Assembly (NCBI GenBank): GCA_947493165.1
Contig: CANLPY010000001.1
Span: 1 to 64,000 of the forward strand
Length of the DNA: 64,000 nucleotides
Origin: an uncultured Erythrobacter sp.
Lineage (GTDB): Bacteria > Pseudomonadota > Alphaproteobacteria > Sphingomonadales > Sphingomonadaceae
Direction of reading: 5' to 3'
Part shown: positions 44,569 through 51,922 of the stretch, piece by piece
Numbering within the stretch: position 1 is the first letter of the stretch
Layout: each line of letters begins with the position of its first letter
Notes under the pieces: model-generated
Told to the model about the DNA's origin: nothing
Database searches by the model: none
Seen by the model: only the letters and a program-made list of their open reading frames with translations
Made by a program: the position numbers and the translations under genes

Positions 44569-45243
44569 TTAGACTTCGATCAAGCGGTCGGGAAGCTCGT
44601 TTTCGTCATCTTCGGCCCTGGGGAAGTGCTCGGACAAGACTTGTCCAACATCGCGCACTCCTGCGGCCATGCCTTCTGCGATATGGCCCTGCTTAATCTC
44701 TGCGAGCATATCGGCCATTGCCTCACCCCAGATTTCGGGTGCGACGATCTCTGCAATCGGTTGATCCGCTACGATCTCCGCCCGGTGTTCGGACATGGAC
44801 AAATAGATGAGGATACCAGTTCGGCCGTGGGTGCGGCGTTCTGCGCCGACCTTGAAATGTTTGACAGCTTGGGCGTGGACTCGCGAGGTTTTGATCGGGG
44901 AGGGCACGAGGGCGAATTTCAGCGGATCCCACAATTGCACACCCCATGCGGCAACAAAGGTCAGAAGGCCAAGCGCTATCGTCATGCTGGCGATTTGGCC
45001 GATGCTCCAATCGATGCCCCAGCTTTGAGAGATATCGTCCCACAAATTGAGAAAAGGTTCTGGATAGAACGCGAATACGCTCATGACGGTAAAGGCGAAG
45101 GTTGTCGCCCAGAATAAGGAGATGTCGGAATAGCCATCCGAACGGTCGGCCAAAACGGTAAGGATTTCGCCTGAGGTTTGCAGCTCCGCTTCGCCAACGG
45201 CATCAGAAACGATCTTGTGCTGTTCAGAGGACAAATAGGCCAT
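44569..45243 (-). CDS. TPM-domain membrane protein
   Basis: This 224-residue protein has an N-terminal TPM-like segment (SSEQHKIVSDAVGEAELQTSGEIL). Two transmembrane helices follow (about 43-60 and 83-103), then the rest of the TPM domain (RTHGRTGILIYLSMSEHRAEIVADQ). TPM domains are phosphatase-like or structural modules found with LemA. It starts immediately after the stop of the second TPM gene. Together with that gene and lemA it forms the common LemA-TPM-TPM group; the function of the group is unsettled. Confidence 0.87.
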   Translation of the reverse strand: MAYLSSEQHKIVSDAVGEAELQTSGEILTVLADRSDGYSDISLFWATTFAFTVMSVFAFYPEPFLNLWDDISQSWGIDWSIGQIASMTIALGLLTFVAAWGVQLWDPLKFALVPSPIKTSRVHAQAVKHFKVGAERRTHGRTGILIYLSMSEHRAEIVADQPIAEIVAPEIWGEAMADMLAEIKQGHIAEGMAAGVRDVGQVLSEHFPRAEDDENELPDRLIEV

Positions 45244-46101
45244 TTACCAGCCTCCTGAGGCGCCGCCGCCCCCGAATGAGCCGCCGCCGCCCGAGAAGCC
45301 GCCGCCGAAACCGCCACCAAAGCCGCCTCCACCGCCGCCGCCCCAATCGTCGCCGCCACTCATGGCGCCGCGTACGATGGCGCTGCCAACTTCCCAAAGA
45401 ATGATGTCGCCGACGGTGTCACTGACATCGCGGCTTCTGCGTCCCCATGGGCCTTTGCCGCCTTTGGCGCGATAACGCCGGCCGCGCCGCATCATGGGCA
45501 GGATAAAGAAGAAGAACAGGAAGCCAATCCAAATCAGACCTCCGAATGGAAAGCCGCCCTGGCGCTCACTTTGCTGACGCGTTTGACTTGCTTCTTGCGC
45601 TACTCGTGCTGCTTCATCTGGTGGGAGTTTAAGCTGCCCAGCGATTGAGTTTGTGCCTGCAACGATGCCGCCGGGAAAGTCGCCGTTACGAAATGCGGGC
45701 AGTATTTGATTCTGGATGATCAGCGATGACAACGCGTCGGTCAGATAGCCTTCAAGACCATAGCCAACCTCTATGCGAACCTTGCGATCATTCGGCGCGA
45801 CGATCAGCAGCGCGCCATCGTTGCGCTCCGCATCGCCAAGACCCCATTCGCGGCCAAGCTGATACCCGAAATCGCTAATGTCATAGCCTTGCAGGTCGGG
45901 GATGGTTGCGATCACCAATTGGCGCTGCGACTGCGTTTCCAGCTCCTCCAATTGCGCAGTTAGCTGCGCTTCGACATCAGCGGGAATGATGTCCGCTGCA
46001 TCGACCACGTGGCCTGTTAGCACAGGAAAATCCTGCGCCGCCAGTGGCGAAGCGAGCAGCGTGAGCAGCGCCGCCGTCGCGGCAACTAGGGGGCGAAGCA
46101 C
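45244..46101 (-). CDS. TPM-domain (YgcG-type) secreted membrane protein with glycine-rich tail
   Basis: This 285-residue protein has a signal peptide (cleavage after SPLAAQ), a TPM domain (about residues 28-150, with VLTGHVVDAADIIP and ERNDGALLIVAPNDRKVRIEVGYGLEGYL), and one transmembrane helix near 190-205. The C-terminal tail is made almost only of Gly, Ser and Phe, ending in SGGW. The domain faces the periplasm. The start is GTG. The Gly-rich end is normal for this family. It follows lemA by 5 bases and abuts the second TPM gene. Confidence 0.9.
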   Translation of the reverse strand: MLRPLVAATAALLTLLASPLAAQDFPVLTGHVVDAADIIPADVEAQLTAQLEELETQSQRQLVIATIPDLQGYDISDFGYQLGREWGLGDAERNDGALLIVAPNDRKVRIEVGYGLEGYLTDALSSLIIQNQILPAFRNGDFPGGIVAGTNSIAGQLKLPPDEAARVAQEASQTRQQSERQGGFPFGGLIWIGFLFFFFILPMMRRGRRYRAKGGKGPWGRRSRDVSDTVGDIILWEVGSAIVRGAMSGGDDWGGGGGGGFGGGFGGGFSGGGGSFGGGGASGGW

Positions 46102-46106
46102 CGCGA

Positions 46107-46724
46107 TCAGCCGGTCGTCAGATCAAGCTCGGGAGCTTCCTCAGCGCCTTCTGTTGTTGCAGCGTATGGTGTGAGCGGCTCTGCACCATGGATAATGTTA
46201 GCGCCGATTGTGTCAGGGAAAGTGCGGATCGTGGTGTTATACTGGCGCACCGCCTCGTTATAGTCACGCAAGGCGACGGCGATGCGGTTTTCAGTACCCT
46301 CAAGCTGACTTTGCAACGTGATATAGCCTTGGGTTGACGTGATCTGCGGATACGCTTCAAAACTGGCGAGCAAACGCCCGATGCCCTGGCTCATTTGATT
46401 CTGCGCAGCGGCGAATTCTTCCATCTTCGTTTCGTCTCCCAAATCATCTGCCGTGACATTTACGCTCGTGGCTTTTGCACGTGCTTCGGTGACTTCGGTG
46501 AGAATTGCGCGCTCATTTTCCGCAGCGCCCTGCGCGACTTCGGCAAGGTTAGGGATCAGGTTGGCGCGGCGTTGGAACTGAGCCTCAACATCGGCCCATT
46601 TGGCCTTCGCATTTTCTTCTGCAGCAGGGACCGAGTTGATCCCGCAAGCTGCCAGGCTGAGGGAAGCCGCAGCGACCAGCGCCATCTTAAAGATATTCGG
46701 GCGGCGAATGCTTTCAAAATTCAT
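46107..46724 (-). CDS. lemA: LemA-family protein
   Basis: This 205-residue protein has a lipoprotein-like or anchoring N-terminus (LAACGINSVP) and the LemA core: VEAQFQRRANLIPNLAEVAQGAAENERAIL near residues 45-75 and the late RDYNEAVRQYNTTIRTFPDTI. LemA proteins are membrane-attached helical-bundle proteins of unclear function, almost always followed by TPM genes as here (5 bases to the next start). The final 40 residues are acidic and Pro/Ala/Glu-rich. This is the first gene of the group. Confidence 0.92.
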   Translation of the reverse strand: MNFESIRRPNIFKMALVAAASLSLAACGINSVPAAEENAKAKWADVEAQFQRRANLIPNLAEVAQGAAENERAILTEVTEARAKATSVNVTADDLGDETKMEEFAAAQNQMSQGIGRLLASFEAYPQITSTQGYITLQSQLEGTENRIAVALRDYNEAVRQYNTTIRTFPDTIGANIIHGAEPLTPYAATTEGAEEAPELDLTTG

Positions 46725-46903
46725 GGATATCCCTTTTTATTAGCGCCCGGCACGTGAAAGGTGCGGCGCAGTCCCTACCTGTATTGCATATATAGCACAC
46801 CAATTGGCGCTTTCAAGCCGTGGACGCGCTCTTGTTGGTGCTTGGCAAGTCGACTCAGTCCTGCCAAATAGCCCGAATGGTGGGATAATCTGAGGGGACC
46901 CAA

Positions 46904-47335
46904 ATGCTTACCGAATTCAAGGAATTTATCGCCAAAGGCAATGTGATGGAGCTGGCCGTTGCGGTCATCATCGCGGGCGCTTTTGCGGTTATTGTCGCGT
47001 CATTGACAGCTGATTTGATTATGCCGATCGTTGGTATGATCTTTGGCGATGTCGACTTCTCCAGCAAATACACCGTGCTTTCAGGCGCCGAACTGGTTGA
47101 GCCGGGCATGTCGCTCGAAGCTGCGCGCGAAGCGGGTGCCAATGTGCTCGCATGGGGCGCATTCATCACGTCAATCATCAACTTCGTAATTCTGGCCTTC
47201 ATCATATTCATGCTGGTTCGCTATGCTGAAAAAGCCAAAGCGAAGTTTGAGAAACCTGAAGAAGCGGCTGAAGAAGATACCGGTCCAAGTGAGATCGAAC
47301 TGCTTACCGAAATCCGTGATGCGCTGAAAAAGTAA
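46904..47335 (+). CDS. mscL: large-conductance mechanosensitive channel
   Basis: This 143-residue protein has the MscL layout. An amphipathic N-terminal helix (TEFKEFIAKGN) leads to the pore helix VMELAVAVIIAGAFAVIVASL. A periplasmic loop and a second helix follow (FITSIINFVILAFIIFMLVR), and a charged C-terminal bundle ends SEIELLTEIRDALKK. It releases solutes on hypo-osmotic shock. Length is normal. It is monocistronic, with a clear terminator 20 bases after the stop. Confidence 0.97.
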   Translation: MLTEFKEFIAKGNVMELAVAVIIAGAFAVIVASLTADLIMPIVGMIFGDVDFSSKYTVLSGAELVEPGMSLEAAREAGANVLAWGAFITSIINFVILAFIIFMLVRYAEKAKAKFEKPEEAAEEDTGPSEIELLTEIRDALKK

Positions 47336-47355
47336 GTCACTTCTCGACCAATTGA

Positions 47356-47389
47356 CCGCTCGTCTCCATCTGGAGGCGGGCGGTTTTTT
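47356..47389 (+). terminator. rho-independent terminator after mscL
   Basis: CCGCTCGTCTCCA ... TGGAGGCGGGCGG forms a long GC-rich stem with two mismatches and a two-base loop, followed by six T residues. It insulates mscL from the tmRNA gene. Confidence 0.9.
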
Positions 47390-47467
47390 ATGGGCTCGCT
47401 CGAAATTGCCTGTGCCCCAAATGTCCTCGTCCACTTCCCATTAAGCGTTTCATCGCTATATAGGGTC

Positions 47468-47835
47468 TGTCGGTTTCGGCTGACTATGGCGATAAAGTGC
47501 TGCGTGCAATAGGCACAACGGACCCGGGGGCAGTACCCGGCGTCTCCACCATAATCCCCTGATTGCTTTTGTGTAATTAGGGGTTTCTGACGGGGACGAA
47601 CTAGGATCGACGTGGGCTGAAAAGCGTAGTTTTTGCCCGGGCTGAAAACCCCGTAAAACTGTTCACAACACACAAGTGCAAACGATAACGAAGCACTCGC
47701 AATCGCAGCGTAATGTGACGGCCTAACGGCCTGAATTTACAAAGCTAAAGCGCGGTTGGACCCACCGGGCAACAGAAGCGGATTCCGGGGCTCCGAGGGT
47801 AGCTAGCAACAGAAACCCTCACCATTCATCCCGAA
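47468..47835 (+). ncRNA. ssrA: tmRNA, circularly permuted two-piece form
   Basis: The acceptor piece comes first and ends CGTCTCCACCA at 47541-47551, with a T-arm-like CCGGG...CCCGG just before it. After a spacer the coding piece begins GGGGACG at 47592. GGGGACG pairs with CGTCTCC over 7 bases, including the G3-U70-type wobble that marks alanine tRNAs. The reading frame for the tag runs from 47678 to 47713: ANDNEALAIAA then TAA. Both ends of the precursor are approximate; a TATATA at 47457-47462 may be its -10 box. The order (3' half, spacer, 5' half) is the alphaproteobacterial permuted form, which is cut into two RNAs. It rescues stalled ribosomes with SmpB. Confidence 0.93.
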
Positions 47836-47906
47836 TTTAGCGCTGATTGCGGCGGGGCCGGGAGTTGGCTCAAGGTCTTCGAAAATTCAGCACAGAACAC
47901 GAAGTC

Positions 47907-48179
47907 TCAGCGTTGGTCTGATGAAAGCTCTATCTGAGCGCTTGCGTCAGTTTCTAGATCGTCGAGCTTTTTCTTCGCCTTCAAGCCATCCAAGATGGCC
48001 GCACCGGCGAGGAAAACCGCGCCAGTTGTGGCCAAGAACAGCAACTGTCCGCCTAAGCCGGGGTATTCCTCAAGATAAGCTGCGCCTCGCGTCGTCGCGC
48101 CCAGAGCAAGCGCGTAAATGATCACGAAGGCTTCAAACCTTGTCTTGATGACAAACAGCCTCCCGATCTTACGCAGCAT
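47907..48179 (-). CDS. small two-span membrane protein
   Basis: This 90-residue protein has two hydrophobic stretches (about residues 15-33 and 47-66). A basic N-terminus (LRKIGRLFVIKTRFE) precedes them, and a charged tail rich in Lys, Asp and Glu follows. The ATG at 48179 has GGAG 5 bases upstream; an ATG seven codons earlier is less well placed. I do not recognise the family, though similar small proteins are common in sphingomonads. It lies alone, convergent with the tmRNA gene and downstream of the ast operon. Confidence 0.7.
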   Translation of the reverse strand: MLRKIGRLFVIKTRFEAFVIIYALALGATTRGAAYLEEYPGLGGQLLFLATTGAVFLAGAAILDGLKAKKKLDDLETDASAQIELSSDQR

Positions 48180-48315
48180 GGTTACTCCATCATTAAACAC
48201 TCGCCCAATTTCACTGCAAGTGCTGTGCCAGCAACGCTTTATAGCGCCGCTGGTTGGTTAACGATTGGAGAACTGTAAGCTCGACCGACGTCGCCGCCAA
48301 GCGCGTTAACTTTGT

Positions 48316-49569
48316 TTAACCAAGCTCTGTGAGGTCAAGTGCGCTGAGCAGTGCTTTGCGCGCGGCGATGACAGAGCTGGTCAAAGCGTCCGAGCCAATA
48401 TCAGCCGGGTCAATCTGCTCAGGCCAATTGGATGCAATTACCGCGGCCATCATATCTGCCTTGCTATCAGAGAGCAGGAAGCGCGGATCGACTGTGCCAG
48501 GATCGCAAACGACACGCAGGCGCAGGCAGGCGGGACCGCCGCCATTGGCCATGCTTTGCTTTACATCCACCGGGATTACTTCTCGGATCGGACCATTGGA
48601 GGCGAGCATGCTTTCTGCCCACGCCCAAACAGGTGCACTCGTCCGGCATTCTTCTGGGACGATCAGCGCCATGCCTCCGTCGCTGCGCGTAACCAATTGG
48701 GCATTAAACAAATAGGTGCGGATCGCTTCTTCCAGAGAAACCGCACTGCTTGGCACTTCGACCACTTCGAGCGCAGGGAAGGCAGATTGCATCGCGTCAT
48801 AAGCACTTGTCTGATCGGCGAATGCTTCGGCATGGGTGAACAGCACATGCTCGTTTGCCACTGCGACGACATCATTGTGAAATGCGCCAGCTTCGATTGC
48901 GGCAGGGTTCTGCTCAATAAAGACGCATTTTGCCGGATCTAGACCATGAAGGCGAGCGACTGCGCGGCTGGCTTGTTCGTGTTGACGCGCCGGGAATTTG
49001 CCGCCTGGGCGGCCGTACACGAACACTTCCACGCCCTTGCTGCCATGCCCTTCGCATAGACGCATATGGTTGGCCGCGCCTTCATCGCCAAAGCTTGGTG
49101 GGATGGCGTCATGGACTGCGAAATGATCCACGTTGCTGAATGCAGTTTCGAGCATCCGCTTGGTTTCAGGCCATTCCTGACCGCGGTGGAGCATGGTGAC
49201 GAGGTTTGCTGGGGTAAGGTGGCATTTGCCATCTGGGGTGTCCGGCGCAGGACTGACGGTCGCCGCATTGGCAGTCCACATGCTGGAGGCAGACCATGCG
49301 GCGGCGAGCAATTGGCGCGGCGTGTGCGCATCGACTGCGAGCTGTTCAAGCAATTTGCCATTGGGACGGGGCAGGGGCAGCAAGAAACCTTGATGGCCGA
49401 AGCGCACTAGATTCCCGCGCATCTTCTCCAACCCTTGGAGCGCAGCAGCGCGAGGGTGAGAGACATCGCCGCCGTGGCTTGCACTGGCAATATTTCCTAG
49501 ACTAAGCCCAGCGTAATTGTGGCTTGGCCCGACGATGCCGTCGAAGTTGATTTCAACGAATTGGTTCAC
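48316..49569 (-). CDS. astB: N-succinylarginine dihydrolase
   Basis: This 417-residue protein begins FVEINFDGIVGPSHNYAGLS, the AstB signature, and contains NGGGPACLRLRVV near the C-terminus with the catalytic-type Cys. It converts N2-succinylarginine to N2-succinylornithine, CO2 and ammonia, the second step of the arginine succinyltransferase (AST) pathway. The GTG start overlaps the astA stop (GTGA). It is the last gene of a three-gene minus-strand operon. AstC and AstD genes are not in the window. Confidence 0.95.
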   Translation of the reverse strand: MNQFVEINFDGIVGPSHNYAGLSLGNIASASHGGDVSHPRAAALQGLEKMRGNLVRFGHQGFLLPLPRPNGKLLEQLAVDAHTPRQLLAAAWSASSMWTANAATVSPAPDTPDGKCHLTPANLVTMLHRGQEWPETKRMLETAFSNVDHFAVHDAIPPSFGDEGAANHMRLCEGHGSKGVEVFVYGRPGGKFPARQHEQASRAVARLHGLDPAKCVFIEQNPAAIEAGAFHNDVVAVANEHVLFTHAEAFADQTSAYDAMQSAFPALEVVEVPSSAVSLEEAIRTYLFNAQLVTRSDGGMALIVPEECRTSAPVWAWAESMLASNGPIREVIPVDVKQSMANGGGPACLRLRVVCDPGTVDPRFLLSDSKADMMAAVIASNWPEQIDPADIGSDALTSSVIAARKALLSALDLTELG

Positions 49570-50582
49570 CGGCTAACGCTCCACACGGTGTCGCCTGCGC
49601 TCACGTCCAGTGAATCTGCGGCAAGCGAGTCGATCGCGACACTGCCATCCTCGGACAAATCACGCGCGCCGTAACACGCCCGGAAATCGGCGAGCGAACC
49701 AGTGGCAATGATTGCCTGTTCGCCTTCCGTGTTCTCGATTCCTTTGATTTGGGCGACTGCCGCATCAGCAACGCTTTGCACTTTGTCCGTCTTGGCGATC
49801 ATACTCGGGCCACCGTCAAAGATGTCGACATAGCCTTCGTAGCCAAATCCTTCTTTTTCAAGCATACGCATGGCCGCGCGGCCTGTGGGATGGGGCAAGC
49901 CGATGACCTTCTTCGCTTCGTCGTCAAGCATCGCGACATAAACTGGGTGCTTTGGCATCAGGTCGGCGATGAACTGATTGCCATTGATTGCATTAAAATA
50001 GTCTGCCTCTTGAAAGCCCATTCCGAAGAACCTGCCCGCGACACCGTCCCAGAACGGTGATCCACCGCGCTCATCTATGATGCCGCGAAGCTCTGCCAAG
50101 ATGCGATCAGCAAAACGTTTGCGATGCATCGCAATAAACAGATAACGGGACCGAGCGAGCAAAAGACCAAGGCCGCCAGCGCGCTCATTGGGGTGTAGAA
50201 AGAGTCCGCCTACTTCGCTTGACCCTTCTAGGTCTGTGGTAAGGCTTAGCAGTTCTGCCCGCACAGTCCGATCGAGTTCTTGACTGTATTGTGTCAGCGT
50301 ATTGAGGCGATAGGAATAGAACGGCCATTGCTGACCCACCATCGTCATAAGCTGACAGGTCCCTCGCACCACGCCTGTCTCGACATTTTCGAGCACCAAC
50401 ACGAAAATTTCATTGGTCAACTCTTCGTTCGTATTTGCAAACGCCATGGCTGACACCTCAAGCTTTTTCGCAAGCGCATCGCGGTCTGCTGGCAGGTTGG
50501 TAAACCCGCCTCCGGTCAGTTTCGCCATTTCATAAAGGTGTTCAAGATCAGAGGCGCGCGATGCGCGCATACGAAAGGTCAA
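49566..50582 (-). CDS. astA: arginine N-succinyltransferase
   Basis: This 338-residue protein is a GNAT-fold acyltransferase of the AstA family. It opens with FRMRASRASDLEHLYEMAK and contains LFLHPNERAGGLGLLLARSRYLF (acyl-CoA region) and RFFGMGFQEADYF. It succinylates arginine from succinyl-CoA, the first AST step. The start is TTG, overlapping the M20 gene stop (TTGA) with an ideally spaced GGAG 7 bases upstream, so the non-ATG start is well supported. It sits between the M20 peptidase gene and astB. Confidence 0.94.
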   Translation of the reverse strand: MTFRMRASRASDLEHLYEMAKLTGGGFTNLPADRDALAKKLEVSAMAFANTNEELTNEIFVLVLENVETGVVRGTCQLMTMVGQQWPFYSYRLNTLTQYSQELDRTVRAELLSLTTDLEGSSEVGGLFLHPNERAGGLGLLLARSRYLFIAMHRKRFADRILAELRGIIDERGGSPFWDGVAGRFFGMGFQEADYFNAINGNQFIADLMPKHPVYVAMLDDEAKKVIGLPHPTGRAAMRMLEKEGFGYEGYVDIFDGGPSMIAKTDKVQSVADAAVAQIKGIENTEGEQAIIATGSLADFRACYGARDLSEDGSVAIDSLAADSLDVSAGDTVWSVSR

Positions 50583-51772
50583 TGCATGTCTCCAGCGGCA
50601 ATGCGGGAAAGGACGAGCGCGGACAGTGCGGCGCGCTCTGCCAGGCTTGAAACGATCAGAAATTCGTCAGCGGAATGGATGCTGCCGCCGCGAACGCCCA
50701 TGGTGTCTACAACCGGCACCCCGCAAGCGGCAATGTTGTTGCCGTCGCATACGCCGCCGGTCGATTTCCATGCGATTTTCTGACCCAATTGTGCGCCGCA
50801 ATCGCGCACCAGATCGAATAGCTTTTGCGCCCGATCGTCGACAGGCTTTGGAGGACGAGTCACACCTCCATGGCGATGCGCCGCCACTTCATGCTGCACC
50901 TCTATGCTGCGCAGCAAAGTGTTGAGATCAGTGTCGAAACTCTCCATCGCTTCGGTGCTCTTCGGGCGAATGTTAAATCGCAAAACCGCATGGTCAGGCA
51001 CGACATTGTTTGCGGCGCCGCCTTCCAGTTTTGCCGGGTTCACAGTGATGTCTTCGCGCTCCATTTGCTTAAGGCGCAAGATCAAGTCGGCGGCTGCAAC
51101 GATCGCGTTGCGCCCCTCATGCGGGTTGCGGCCAGCATGCGCAGATTTGCCGCTGATCACGATGGAGTAATTACCAGTGCCGCCGCGCGCATGGGCGAGT
51201 GTTCCATCGGGCAAGGCCGCTGGTTCGTAAGTTAGAGCAGCCAGCTTTCCGCGCGCCATTTCTTCTATCAAAGCTGAGCTAGCGAGCGACCCAGTTTCCT
51301 CGTCTGAATTGATGAGGACGTCGTAACCAAGCGAACCAGCCGAGGCGTTTTTCTCAAATGCGGTTAGGGCATGGAGGATCACGGCAATCCCGCCCTTCAT
51401 ATCCGCCACGCCGGGACCGTTCAGCACGTCATCGTTTAGCCAAGTCAGATTTTGAAACGAGCTATCGACCGGGAACACGGTGTCCATATGGCCTGTCAGC
51501 AAGATCCGCGCATTGGCTTGAGGACGCACGCGCAGGATCAGATGCTGACCATTGGGTTTGTCAAATTCCTTTCCATCTGAACCCATCGCGGTGACGGGCG
51601 CAGCGTCAACCAATTCGACATCGCCGGGCAGCTGGGAAAATGCATCCGCAAGCGCGCTTGCCTGCGTGGACAGGCCGGCAAGGTTGCCTGTGCCTGTATT
51701 AATCGCGCACCATTGCTGCACTTGTTCCAGCATGGTGTCTGCATCGATCGCTGCATGTGCTATATTCGTCAT
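50579..51772 (-). CDS. M20-family zinc peptidase in the ast operon (carboxypeptidase G2-like)
   Basis: This 397-residue protein has the M20 metal and catalytic residues: LTGHMDTVFP (His, Asp), GPGVADMKGG (bridging Asp), INSDEETGS (catalytic Glu and metal Glu), and the late GGSIHSADEF (His). The dimerisation lid lies in the middle (VISGKSAHAGRNPHEGRNAI). M20/G2-type enzymes release glutamate from N-acyl-glutamates. As first gene of the operon with astA and astB, it may hydrolyse N-succinylglutamate, the step normally done by AstE, which belongs to the unrelated M14 family. That substitution is inference. Confidence 0.88.
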   Translation of the reverse strand: MTNIAHAAIDADTMLEQVQQWCAINTGTGNLAGLSTQASALADAFSQLPGDVELVDAAPVTAMGSDGKEFDKPNGQHLILRVRPQANARILLTGHMDTVFPVDSSFQNLTWLNDDVLNGPGVADMKGGIAVILHALTAFEKNASAGSLGYDVLINSDEETGSLASSALIEEMARGKLAALTYEPAALPDGTLAHARGGTGNYSIVISGKSAHAGRNPHEGRNAIVAAADLILRLKQMEREDITVNPAKLEGGAANNVVPDHAVLRFNIRPKSTEAMESFDTDLNTLLRSIEVQHEVAAHRHGGVTRPPKPVDDRAQKLFDLVRDCGAQLGQKIAWKSTGGVCDGNNIAACGVPVVDTMGVRGGSIHSADEFLIVSSLAERAALSALVLSRIAAGDMH

Positions 51773-51922
51773 TGGCGATATGCTCTAGCCGGGCCTCGGC
51801 AATGATCCAACCCACTGTAGTGAATGGATGTGAATACGCCCCGTTGCATTCACGGCCGGCTTTCGCCATAGGCTGCGGCGTCCTCCTCCCCAGGACCCAA
51901 CTTTGGCGTCATGAGGACCATA

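Noticed and set aside
44626..45117. 163-codon plus-strand ORF opposite the TPM gene
   Set aside because: Antisense to a gene with clear membrane helices and TPM motifs; the His/Cys-rich translation is typical of shadow frames.
48255..48320. Possible CtrA sites (TTAA repeats near GTTAACTTTGTTTAACC)
   Set aside because: The spacing between the TTAA halves is 6 bases, not the 7 of the CtrA consensus, and the placement downstream of astB does not suit a promoter for it.
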